A DNA stretch of 64,000 nucleotides, from assembly GCA_963555705.1 (NCBI GenBank), contig OY743184.1, positions 32,808,614-32,872,613 on the forward strand. The letters run 5' to 3'. The DNA comes from Ligustrum vulgare. Taxonomy: Eukaryota > Streptophyta > Magnoliopsida > Lamiales > Oleaceae. The notes under the pieces were generated by a model. It was given only the letters and a program-made list of their open reading frames with translations, had not been told where the DNA came from and ran no database searches. This document shows positions 11,930-22,573 of this stretch, one piece after another. Each line of letters begins with the position of its first letter. The first letter of the stretch is position 1. The position numbers and the translations under genes were made by a program.

Positions 11930-12425
11930 TTCAGCTCGTTTTTAATTCACCTCTGTTTGCTATTTGAAGTGAATTAACATTTGAAAATTGTTTAAGTGTT
12001 CACTTCATTTTTAATTCACCACTGTTTGCTATTTGAAGTGAATTAACATTTGAAGATTGTTTAAGTGTTCAATTCATTTTTAATTCACCTGTGTTTGCTA
12101 TTTGAAGTGAATTAACATTTGAAAATTGTTTAAGTGTTCACTTCGTTTTTAATTCACCTTTGTTTGCTATTTAAAGTGAATTAACATTGAAAATTGTTTA
12201 AGTGTTCACTTCATTTTTAATTCACCTCTGTTTGCTATTTGAAGTGAGTTAACATTTGAAAATTGTTTAAGTGTTCACTTCGTTTTTAATTCGCCTCTGT
12301 TTGCTATTTGAAGTGAATTAACATTTGAAAATTGTTTAACTGTTCACTTCATTTTTAATTCACCTCTGTTTGCTATTTAAAGTGAATTAACATTTGAAAA
12401 TTGTTTAAGTGTTCGCTTCAGCGAA
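11930..12425 (+). repeat. 69-bp tandem array, about 7 copies (G1)
   Basis: The unit contains AATTCACCTCTGTTTGCTAT and TTGAAGTGAATTAACATTTG. Starts of AATTC fall at 11944, 12013, 12082, 12151, 12219, 12288 and 12357. Each unit holds the near-inverted words AATTCAC and GTGAATT, so single units could fold. Confidence 0.95.
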
Positions 12426-12555
12426 ATATTTGTACCTACTTAGATTGGTTCGTTCGGATTTTAAGTATTTGTTGCAATAATAAACCTTTTTCATTCAAAA
12501 TCAGAAATTACTATTACAAGAGTGCAAATAAGAAAATAGTAACAGAGAGTTCTCT

Positions 12556-13770
12556 CTAGTCTACTACATTAATGGCCTCGTCAACGGATACTAGTTGGGA
12601 GTCAGGCATTGGCGAAAGGAGGTCCTCATCTTCATCATCGACATCGGTTGGCATCAGTTCAAGATATTTCTCATGAACCAGGTCGAGTTTCTCCTTTAGG
12701 AACGTGATGCCCACCTCTGGTCGTTTTGATTCCAGATCCTCTACTATCTCTTTAAAAGTGAGATAGTAGGTTTCATCCACATCATGCTCGCACTCGACGG
12801 AGTCTTTGAATTTTTTTACAGCCTCCTTATAAGAGAGCTGAGCGGCGACCTCCAATGCTAATTTCTCCTTTTTGAGGTCTACTTCGATGCGATTTACGAC
12901 CTCTAATTCCTTTTGGAACTCTTCTTCGACCCCTTCAGCTGGGTCACCTCGTCCCTTAAAAAGTTTAGCTTTTCTTTCAACGGAACAACCTCCTCCTTAA
13001 AATTAATGAAGTTCCTTGTTCTATTCATTTAGCCTTTCCACCTCCGCCAAGGCATTTTTCAACTTCTCCTTGGCCTCATTTCTGGCCTTCACCTCGGTTT
13101 CAAACATCTTTCTGGCCTCGGTGGCTAGTTTCTTGAACTTGACAGTGTCACTAGCTACCTCGGACATCCTTGATTGAGTCCCAGTGAGATAATTTAGAGC
13201 TTGGCCGAGGTGGGCCATGCTGGTAGCAACGAGGTCGTTGACTGGCATATCCCCACAGTACTTCTCATGTCGAGGTGTCCAAGTTTTAGCCGGGACATCC
13301 ATCGCTACCTTGGTCCGGTCTGGAAGCTTTATCAACCCCACTGGGGTTAGGTTGGCAGCAGAGACGAAATCTCTATAAATTTTAGGCGATGTCCCTTCAC
13401 CGAGCTTACCAATTCGGCTCGAACCCTGTTGATACCAAGGTAGGAGCCTTCAGTTGAATGAGTCCCTTGGGATGATTCCACCTCGTTGAAAGTTGTGGGG
13501 GTGGAGGTGGAATAGAAATATCGGTAGGTCTTTTGGAACCTCAGCTCTTTTAGACTTTTTCTGAGGAGAGGGAGGAGGAATTTGACCCTCTTTGCGAGTG
13601 GGCGAGCTCTTCGCCGCTCTCTTCTGAGTAGCTCTCTTGCGAGCCTCTGCCCTAGCGTTTGCCTCCTTCTTCGCTTTCATGGATTCCAATTTTCTTTTGC
13701 CTTTTCGAGCTGATAACCAATACAAAATTTTCTAAGTACCCACCTCGTAATGGCATAAAATATGTTTTTG

Positions 13771-13832
<62 letters not shown>

Positions 13833-14871
13833 AGCTTACATTTCCGAAGTGGAGGGTAATAGTCGGACGGGTCGACGTGAGTAAGGCTTGCTTCGAACAG
13901 ATGCTCTTCTGTCAATAATTCTTTGATCGACCTGTCGGGTTCTGGTACATCTTTTAAACTCACAATTCTCCTAATTGTATCTTGGTCCAACTCCGGCTCC
14001 TTGACCTCTGCAAAAAACGAGATGATTAATATTATAACATTTAAGCTTGAAAAGATCTCAAAACTGAAACTTACTGATCTTCTCTCTATAATGGATTGGT
14101 ACTATGTGGCCAGCGTTATCACTTCGGTATGGACTCATCCAGTTCCCTCCAACGTAGAACCATTTTTCCTTCCACCAATGCACTGAGTCAGGCAGGTCGA
14201 CTAATAGTTTTTTCCCATAAAAAACGGACCTTTGCATGGCGTAAAACCACCCCCTTTTTTTGCCATCAGCCCGGAATTGATAAGCGTAGTGGAATTCATC
14301 AATGGTAGGATCACCATATCCCATTTGGTTATAGAGGGGAATAAAACCTAGGATGTGCCTCCACCCATTGGGATGAATCTGAGTTGGGGAGACGCCCCAA
14401 GAATGAAGAAAATCGGTTACTATAAATGGGAGGGGGAAGTGCAGACCTGCTTCAAGGATTTGATAATTAGCGGCCACACAACCGCGGGGTGGTTGGTCGG
14501 CTAGCTCGAAGCTCTCGGGAAGGAAGAAATGAACATAACCTGGGATTCTATATTTCTTTTCCACATGGCCAGTTCGTTTTCGGTGGCATTGGATCGGAAA
14601 TGCTTACAGGCGAAGTCCGAGCTATAGCTAGTACAAGGATCAGGTCGTGTAAAAGTGGCTTGGAAGGATATCGAAATGAACTGGGAGAAATAGTTCGAGA
14701 CACGGGGACTATAGTTAAAGGGTGGGGATGAAGAGTCTCATCTTCCTCCACGTCGTCTCAAAAAAGGCAATAAGTTTCTACACTTTCGTTCCATGGCACA
14801 GCAGGTTCGGAACCATTGCCTGAATTGACCCACCTCACTCCACTCTCACCAGAACTCAAGCTCCCACTCAT
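12556..14871 (-). pseudogene. G1 antisense ORF (putative gypsy-type transposon domain), spliced, broken
   Basis: The minus-strand gene converges on pol. The ATG at 14871 begins MSGSLSSGESGVRW. A TGA comes at codon 38 and a frameshift near 14560. Next is a domain of the plant 'putative gypsy type transposon' family (GCVAANYQILEAGLHFPLPF; GWRHILGFIPLYNQ). Two GT-AG introns are evident: 14075-14008 (68 bp) and 13839-13710 (130 bp, containing a TA microsatellite). Exon 3 is basic (KKEANARAEARKRATQKRAA), and the C-terminus (13341-12556) is rich in Lys/Glu and probably coiled coil, interrupted by a stop near 13021. Its role in the Tat lineage is unknown; nuclear or RNA binding is only a guess. Confidence 0.8.
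13774..13830. repeat. (TA)n microsatellite inside an intron of the G1 antisense ORF
   Basis: About 28 uninterrupted TA units within the 130-bp intron (13710-13839). It probably arose after insertion, by slippage. Confidence 0.95.
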
Positions 14872-15041
14872 TTTGAAAAGAGTAAAGAAATATTAAAGAT
14901 AGTTAAAAATCCTCACCTTTTCAGATCAAACTCGGATAATCTAATGATCACAAATTCAGTTCGGAATCAAAAGCGAGTCGGCAGCAATTGGGAGAGAATC
15001 AGAAGAAATTCGTGGAGAAGAATGAAAAATGATTTCTTTAT

Positions 15042-15076
<35 letters not shown>
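15042..15076. repeat. (GA)n microsatellite
   Basis: About 17 GA units in the 5' flank of the antisense ORF, between it and the G1 3' LTR. The stretch 14872-15283 otherwise shows no coding sequence. The purine run AGAGGGGAC at 15272-15280 is the likely polypurine tract for the G1 3' LTR. Confidence 0.9.
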
Positions 15077-15079
<3 letters not shown>

Positions 15080-15283
15080 CGGTTTAACAGCCATTATGAC
15101 AAGAAGCGTTGTCATAATGATGGCGGATACACATGATCTAAGATCTGGCGTACCTATTAGACAATGACGCGAGGCCATAGGCGTTACATAATTCAAGAGG
15201 CAAACGTCAATGTTAAATTTTCGATAAAGGATTAAATTTCTAAATCCGCTCTCACATCTTCAAACTGATCTAGAGGGGACATT

Positions 15284-15985
15284 TGTTATATACCGATCTG
15301 AGGTGGAAACGAAGCAACTCATGGATTGTCTGAACCAAGGTGATTTAGTTGCCGAGGTGATTTATGCCCACGAGGTGAATCGACGTGACTGGGGTGAATT
15401 GTCTGAACCGAGGTGATTTAAGTGAACGAGGTAAATGAATACGAGACGACCTCATTGGCCATGGATGAAGAGATTATAAAAAGTATGCAACATTGTCAAA
15501 TCAGCGGTATTATGTGTCAGTAATCATCATTATTTGTAATATGTCGTGTAATCATGTGATGTATGTCTGCCAGAAGAGTCAATCACCATTTTCAATCACA
15601 TCCTGCAGAAGTGATATATTGTAATAATTATGTTTAACCTTCTCAACTACTATAAATAGAAGGATTAAATGCTCATTTAAGGGCATATGATATTGAAAAA
15701 CTCTCTCAACTTTTGTCATTGGAATATCGTAAACCGACCTGAACATCAGATCAGCACTGAACTAGACGTGGATTAATTCAATCATTATCCTAGTTCATTA
15801 TTGATCTGACTCAACGTTTATGTCATATCTATTTTAGTATTTCACTCAAATTTTAGTACCTAGAGGAGTATTTGAACAGTTAACCACAATAATCCAAATA
15901 TCCTGATCATCCATAAATAGTAAATATTCAAAGATAAAATCCTTTTATTTGTTGACTCGCTTTCTTACAAAAAGTGACGTCAACA
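15284..15985 (+). repeat. G1 3' LTR (702 bp)
   Basis: Starts TGTTATATACC and ends GACGTCAACA. It repeats the 5' LTR at about 98% over the shared length but lacks about 129 bp of U3 repeats. TATAAATAG recurs at about 15651. CGCTC at 15986-15990 is the right target duplication. Confidence 0.9.
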
Positions 15986-15990
15986 CGCTC

Positions 15991-17388
15991 TTTGATGTAC
16001 CAATGAGTGATATCAAAATGTATGATCATCAACTCGGTACATTGGAAGTATTCTTTGAAGTACCAATTAGTGAGATTAAAAAGGGTAATCAATATCTCGG
16101 TACTTTGGGATTGCAGTGAAATGATTAGAGAAGATCTATTTGAAATATAGGAATCGTTACCTATCTAACGTTTCATAGCTTAAATTTGTTGGTAGCAATT
16201 TCACAATTACAATGTGAAACATATACGATACATGAAGCATATAGTATAATTCTTGAAGGATTAAATATATCTGAAATATATAGTTCAAATTTTTAAAAAA
16301 CTTGTTTGATCAAAGTATACATATACTTTGTAATCTGAATATTTAATATGCCCTGAACAGAATCACTTTGTAATGGAATGTGATTGTCGCATAAAATTAT
16401 TTTTGAAAATTCAAGCAGTTGTTTTCAAGATACAAATTCATGGTTAATTATTCACCAGAAGTGACTAAGTTAATTGTTCATTGAAGTGAATAAGTCACTT
16501 TCAAATTTTAAAACCGCATTAAATGCATTGATAATATTAATTATAGAACATGACTCTATGTTGCATATTCAAATGATTGAAAATATTTTTCTTCAAGTTC
16601 AAAGGAATAATTGAATTTATATTCGAAGAACAAATAATATGAGATATGAGTCATTTAAATATTTTTGGTGAAGATATTTGATATTACACCGATTAATAGT
16701 TGAAATAAGTATATGCAATATCCAAATAATTGTAATGTTCCCATGAGGGGGAGCTAATATGCACTACACTCTGTTTTCCTTAACCAAGGTTTTGTCCCAT
16801 GAGGTTTTCCTGGCATGGTTTTTAATGAGGTAGCTGTTATCAATGTCTATTGATATACTATCCTATACGAGACTCCTGAAGAGTTCAAGATATGGATGAT
16901 TCAATAGAGATTGAATCAGGGAGAGTAATTATATGGATGATTCAATAAGAATGAATCAGGGGGAATAGCTATGCACTTTTTCCTTCGTTCAGGTTTTTTT
17001 CCACTAGATTTTTCTAACAAGGTTTTAACAAGGTAGCATCAAAATACTCCAGAATTTTCAACAAATTCACCCAAGTGACAATGAAGCTGATTTATCTACA
17101 AAAGCACTACCAGCATCTACATTCAAGAAATCAGTTCACAGATTGGGATACATCGACTCGATGATTTACATCGATCAACACTAGGGTGAGTACCTGTACT
17201 CTTTTTCCTTAACCAAGGTTTTGTCCAATTGGCCTTTCTTGGCAAGGTTTTAATGAGGCAGCATTAATCTTAATACTTCAATAATAACTGTACTTTTTTC
17301 CTTCGTTTAATATTTTTGTCCAATTGGGTTTTTATCAAACAAGGTTTTAACGAGGCAGATATTTTGTAATATGTCATTCAATAGGGAG
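15991..17388 (+). other. C1 body, right part, with 65-bp motif repeats
   Basis: This resumes C1 after G1: TTTGATGTACCAATGAGTGA parallels C2 at about 43731 (TTTGATATACCAATGAGTGA). It holds four copies of a roughly 65-bp motif, CTCTTTTTCCTTnnnCnAGG + TTTTGTCC + GGTTTTAAnGAGGCAG, near 16763, 16971, 17199 and 17289. The same motif occurs five times in C2. Hairpins with a CAGAA loop occur near 16451-16465. Otherwise it is non-coding. Confidence 0.75.
17044..17184 (+). pseudogene. C1 relic of copia polyprotein C-terminus (end of RNase H)
   Basis: This short open stretch ends in TAG. It contains NEADLSTKALPASTFKKSVH followed by RLGYIDS, which matches the C-terminal tail typical of plant copia RNase H (the 'ADLFTKSLP' region). 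It is the only clear coding relic in C1 and places the 3' end of the former pol about 200 bp before the 3' LTR. Confidence 0.7.
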
Positions 17389-17525
17389 TGTTGTAAATAT
17401 TATCTTATATTAGTGAATGACAATTGTACCCCTGTAACCCTAGTTATAATTACTTTGTATATCCCTTTCTTTCCCTATATATATGGGGTTCTAGTTCATA
17501 ATAAAATACACAAGTTTATTGGTGT
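17389..17525 (+). repeat. C1 3' LTR, left piece (broken by G2)
   Basis: Repeats the C1 5' LTR from TGTTGTAAATAT up to TTTATTGGTGT. The last five bases, GGTGT, are the G2 target duplication. The LTR continues at 29670-29706. Confidence 0.9.
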
Positions 17526-18208
17526 TGTTGACCACAAAATTCAGCTGGACCTTGGACCAACACGTCTCAGCTCCTCCCTCTTGAACACGTGGATCTTCTG
17601 CGCACTGTGACAAACAATCAGTTTGCAAAGGGGGCCAAGGTCGCTCCCGTTTGCACTCCGATGCCAAAGTCAGTGCCCATGTTAAGAAAATATAATTTGA
17701 GTGCAGGAGATATAAGTGTGTAAAAGAGAGAAAAGGGAGTGAGAGTAAAATATTTAGTTAAGAGAGTAAAATGCTAACCCCTTACATGGCGGGAGGAGGC
17801 TTCTATTTATATAAGGATTCGTTGTTTTGGATTGTGACACATGGCGGACTTTACACGTGTATTCACCCTAGCTCTTGGAGGGGACAACCTTGCTTTTTGA
17901 CCGTAATCATTGCTACATTTCATAGGAGATGGGCGCCTGTCACATCTTGGTAAAGGCGGTGTCACTTCTCTGACTTCATCCCTTGTCTCATCTGTACATC
18001 CGAGGCGCCACCGTAAGCACCTCGGCTAAGCGTAAAGCGCGTCTGCTAGACACAAATCAGTTCGGCCAGAGGAGTTCGTGTGCTTTTCCACCTCTGCCAT
18101 TGGCCCATGGCGATATCTTAAACTTTAATCATGGGCTAAAGTCCATTGGGCCCTCATTGGGCCTTCACTGGTGGCCCAATGTGCCACATTTTGGGTACGA
18201 TCTCAACA
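17526..18208 (-). repeat. G2 LTR (3' LTR in element orientation, 683 bp)
   Basis: Starts TG, ends CA on the plus strand. Read on the minus strand it has a TATA box (TATATAAATAG, plus coordinates 17803-17813). Just inside the element, 18209-18231 reads on the minus strand as GGATTTGAGGGACTAG, the probable polypurine tract. Confidence 0.9.
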
Positions 18209-19109
18209 CTAGTCCCTCAAATCCGATGTGGTCATTTATGGGTAGGTAGGATTTGTTGTATGTTCGAGGCACTGACTTTGTTTTGATGGCCTTTTGTAAT
18301 CGTGTAGCTACTGGGTTACGATCTGGATCAAACTTTGTTATCTGTTACATCCAATATATATATATTTATATTTTATTATTCTACCCTCTTTCGGCTGGGA
18401 ATTATCGTATGGTGCTGCAAGCTTGAAGCTCGGAGCGACATTCCTTAGCGAGAGCTCGGATTGAAAGTAAAGTCGACCTTCTATTCCCGTTCCACTTTTC
18501 AAGTGAAAATTGGAGTTATACCTACAGGTCTTTCAGGCGGCGCATTTAACATAAAGGGGGGCCTACTAATATCGGTTTCCAAGGAGTAGGAAAGGAATGA
18601 TAGGTGACATCTCTCCGCGCGTGGCTCCCACTATGGTAACTAAACGGTTTTCTCCCTTCGTTTGACAGTTGGTGCCTTGATTAATCCATCCCCAAGGGAT
18701 GTTGGTTACCTGTGTTAATTATGTGGCTCGCAAACCAAGGGTTTTGGTTTATTGAGTTCCCTATAAAGCCTTCCTCTCCTCGTTGTTTCTCCTTTACCAT
18801 ATCCTCAAAAATTTTCTGCAGTAGTATCTCCGCAAGAAGTTGCAGCGTCTCTCACGTTACAGCAATTCTTTCAATATCTCTTCAAGGGCTTTCCACATAG
18901 GAATTCATCCCTGTCGCTATACACTCTTCATTGGCGCATTCTTCGTCCCGAGTATACAATCTTGGACTTCCATTTCCGAAGGTAAATTTCTTTTCCTTTG
19001 TAAGTGTAAAGAAACCTCTTTATTTCTAGTCTTCAAGAGTGGGTTTGAAAATTTTGTTTTGCCCTTTGTTTTTTATTTCGGTGAGTCTGGCTCTTTTTTT
19101 TAAGAATAA
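18209..19109 (+). other. G2 spacer upstream of antisense ORF
   Basis: About 900 bp of probable promoter and leader for the plus-strand antisense gene. It has an AT tract near 18352-18380 and CT-rich stretches (18770-18960). Short ORFs near 18712 and 18840 show no known domain. No repeat is evident. Confidence 0.4.
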
Positions 19110-21878
19110 ATGGAAAGAGTTGGGGGAACGGGTTCACAGGAAATGTTAGCAATGGCGATTCCGGTCAGAGCTTTTTGCCCCATATCTTTGTCGGTTTTTA
19201 GTTCCTGCTTCTTTAGGGAGCAGATTAAGAGGAGGAATAGGAAAATCAGTGGTATAATTTATTTGAGTGATTCTGACAGCGAAGAAGAAAAAGACCAGAA
19301 CTACATGGCTCATCTATCATCCGAGGAGGAGGCATCTTTGAGAGACCTTCGAAGCAAGCGGGACAGGGATTTGGGAAGAGAAGAGGCAGTAGGCTCTTCT
19401 TCCGGTCACCAGGACCTCGGTTTAATTGTTAGGGCCCCATTTAGGGCACATAGGGAAGAGTTGGGGCTTTCGGAGGAGGAGATAACCCAAGTTGAAGGTT
19501 GGGTAGACCTGGTAAATAAAGTGTCTGGGTATCATGTTGACCCTGATCCAAACCCAGAATCGTGGGAGAGCAGTGAGATTGCCAATGAAATTCGAGGGGT
19601 TGATTTGGCTGGAGCCTCGGAAAAATTCAGGATGCCAGAAGAGGTTCGATTAGTGCACCCTACACCTTCTTGCCGACCCTGCAGCCCTCCCCCAGGTCAA
19701 GTGGCCATATGTTATGATGCTCTATCCTACGGGATGAGGCTACCCCTGCACCCCTTCTTCAGGGCACTGCTCAAGAGCTACAACATATGCCCCTACCAGC
19801 TGGCTCCCAACTTCTGGACGCAGGCCGTGGGTACTTGGCTAGTGTGGTAAGAGGTCAATCCTGACTATCCCATCTCACTGCACATCATTCATACCCTGTA
19901 TACTTTGAAGAAATCAGTTAGAAGGGAAAAAGACGTGAGGTCGAACGTCAAATATTGGTATTACTTGTCTCCCAGGGGCTCATATCCTCCTGTTATTACC
20001 GGTCATCCAACTTCGATAAAGAACTGGAGGAACCAATGGTTCTGGGTCGCTGGGGAGTGGCAGAGCTCTCCTGTGGACCCTAGTCCAGAAATTACAGTTC
20101 CCCGAACTCTTTTCCTACCTAGTGAGTCTTGTACTTGCTTTAGTGTCTTTAAGTGTCATGTGTCATTTGCTTTTTAATTTCTGTTCACTTTTCTTGACTG
20201 GTTCCTAACATGTTATTGGTTTATGGCAGAGGACACTTTTGCTTGCCTCCTCCCTGATGCAGACTTAGCAGCAATAAGGCGCTTGTTTGATTACAAGGGC
20301 ACTTATCAGGGGGTCATTCAACAAAATAAGTTATTTGTTAAGCACGACCTTATGCGAGCCATGAGTAAGTTTGTTTCCTTATTGCCTTCATAACTTATGC
20401 CTCTTCTGTTCATAACCCTATTTTCCTTCTTTTCTTGCTAGGTTCCAAGGACTTTCCGAATATTTCTTTGAAGGGTCTCATGGCTAAAAAGATCCCTCCT
20501 GCCCTTCGCCACGGCAGTGAAATTGAAAAGAGGCAGAAAGCAGTACTTGCTAACCTGCAAGTTGGGGTGACAAAGGAGGTGTCTGAGGCATCCACATCCC
20601 AACTTCAGGGTCCTCTTCCCGTCCTACTGCCACCACCCAATCTGCTGCCAGTGGGTCCCCAATAGCCCAGCATAGAAAAGGAGGCTGATCCTAAAAGAGT
20701 TATCGCAAAGGGGAAAGGGAAAAAGTTAGACAAGGGTGGCTCTAAGAGGGAAAGGGAGGCTAAGGATGTCTCTGCACCATCCTCATTCTCCGAGGATATT
20801 TTTGAGCGCGTATCCGAGGAGAACCCCGCTCCCTTGAAGAGGCTCAGAAGGGGCAAGGACAAGGAATCCACCTCCGCACCTCTGCCACCAGAGATTCAGG
20901 ACTTGGAGGACGAGCCATTTGTGTCTATCCCAGATTTGGCTTACAAAGTGACACCTGAGGGGGCAGAAGAGCTCGAGCGCATTAAAACCAGTGTTCTCCC
21001 CAAAGATGTTACCTTCAGTCCTTCCCTATTCGACTTCCCCAGCTCTCCTCCCGCCAGGGCCGCATTAATTACTGAACAATTTTGGACGGAGGGCTAGTCT
21101 GCCTTTTCTTCCAGTGTCAGTCCGTCTCGGAAGTTGCTCGCTGTTAAGGCCATGAACGCCAGGGCGTTGGCCCTTATTGACGAGGTGGAATCTTCCGTGG
21201 AGGAGGCGTAGCGGGACAAGAAAGATGCTGAGACTGCTCTCCGCCATGCAGACAACATGCTAAAGGACATTAATGACCTCAAAACTCAGCTGTCCATAGC
21301 CCGTAAATCTTCCTCCGAGGAGAGGGCTAATGCTAAGCGCCTCCAGGAAGATAATGATAAATTGAAAGACCTCCAGGCCTCTGAGTCAAACGTGGCGGCT
21401 CTGTGCAAGAAACTAGATGACTCCAACCGTTCTGACCGCCGCTAACGCAACCAAATCTAAGCTGGAGGCTGAGGTGGCAGTAGCCAACAAAAAATTGGGG
21501 AGGGAGATGGAGGCTAAGGAAAAAGCAAAGGAGGACCTTGCCTCTTTAGAACGGCACATGCAAACTAGGATCACAGAGGTTCTGGAGCAAACTGTCATGA
21601 CACGGGTGGAGAATGCTCTAAGTGCCAAAGTGTCTGAGGCTATCCAGAATTTTAAAGATACTTTTGAAGAGACCCCAGAATACGAGGTCATGCAGAGGGT
21701 CTTTGGGAACATAGGGGCCAGGATGGCTTTGGGGGACGTGAAGGAAGCTTTCCCAACCCTGGACCTATCCTCCATTGAAGCCCTATACCTCGAACCTCAA
21801 GATGATTCTCCTAACGACCCTGCAGATCTTTTGGGTGCACCTGGAAAGGGTTCTTCAGAGGATGTCCCTTCACAATGA
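19110..21878 (+). pseudogene. G2 antisense ORF (putative gypsy-type transposon domain), three exons, broken
   Basis: Exon 1 starts at 19110 (an alternative ATG lies at 19143). It is acidic near the start (SDSDSEEEKD) and contains the family domain, with MRLPLHPFFRALLKSYNICP followed by QLAPNFW. A TAA lies at 19848-19850, and the same frame continues to a GT donor at 20122. Introns at 20122-20229 (108 bp) and 20365-20441 (77 bp) keep the frame when removed. Exon 3 encodes a Lys-rich linker (KGKGKKLDKGGSKRERE), then a long coiled coil ending at 21878. Further breaks: stops near 20662, 21095 and 21209, and a frameshift near 21420. It matches the layout of the G1 minus-strand gene. Function unknown. 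Confidence 0.82.
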
Positions 21879-22573
21879 TCATCTTTTGTGTTTGTTGTTG
21901 TTGTTTTTTCTTTTTTTTGTAAGTGCAATGGCGCTTTATACTGTAAATGTAACAACATTCAAATTGTAAATACTTTGATTTTATGAATGCAATGATTTGT
22001 TTATATTTAGCTTAATGTCTTAGTTTGTACGACCTTATCTGTTTAAGCGTGAACGCTTCCAGACATAAAACGCGTTGTAAACGCCTTGTAAACGCATCAA
22101 ATGCCTTGTAAACGCATCGTATGAAGATAAGACACAAACGCGTTGTAAACGCGTTGTAAATGCATCAAACGCCTTGTAAACGCATCGTATGAAGATATGT
22201 GTATTAGTCCCTCAGATCTAAGTAGCTCAAGGCATTCATGTTTGCTGGTTAGATCTGATTTTGACCAATTTTTGAACATTTCTATTTTATGCTCTGTAAC
22301 ACCTATGTTTATAAATTTGTATGAACCCCTATTGATGGTGTTAATACTTTCAACCCATACGTAGTGGTCGCAGTGTATGCTTAAAAGAGTCCCTTGTTTT
22401 TAACAAATTTCATGCATGGCGTAGACGTATGGTCTTATAACCAAAATAATCTAGGAATTTGTGTTTATCCATTATGTTTGTCTAATCAGTACTTGGTATA
22501 ATCCTCAACGTAACTCACTTAGGATTTTATAAGATTATATGGCAATGCTGTAAACCCTGGAGAAGATTTTGAT
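21879..22573. other. G2 convergent spacer with 68-bp duplication
   Basis: Lies between the ends of the antisense ORF (plus) and pol (minus). Two 68-bp copies (CGCGTTGTAA starts at 22071 and 22139) each contain smaller copies of TTGTAAACGCATC. The rest is AT-rich without coding sequence. Confidence 0.8.

Larger units (their letters stand above)
4493..15985 (+). mobile_element. G1: Tat-type Ty3/gypsy retrotransposon (degenerate, about 11.5 kb)
   Basis: LTRs start TGTTATATACC and end ACATCAACA or ACGTCAACA. The flanking duplication is CACTC (4488-4492) against CGCTC (15986-15990), one mismatch. Order: 5' LTR, primer site, gag, protease, RT, RNase H, archaeal-type RNase H, integrase, three tandem-repeat arrays, antisense spliced ORF, 3' LTR. 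The second RNase H plus the antisense ORF between pol and the 3' LTR is the known signature of the Tat lineage. The coding region is broken by many stops and several frameshifts, so the copy is not autonomous. Confidence 0.93.

Noticed and set aside
17389..17525. Solo LTR fragment
   Set aside because: The missing part is found at 29670-29706 right after the G2 target duplication, so it is the interrupted 3' LTR of C1.
19110..21878. Independent host gene with three exons
   Set aside because: It lies between G2 pol and LTR on the opposite strand, and G1 has the equivalent gene at the same place. It is a Tat-element gene.
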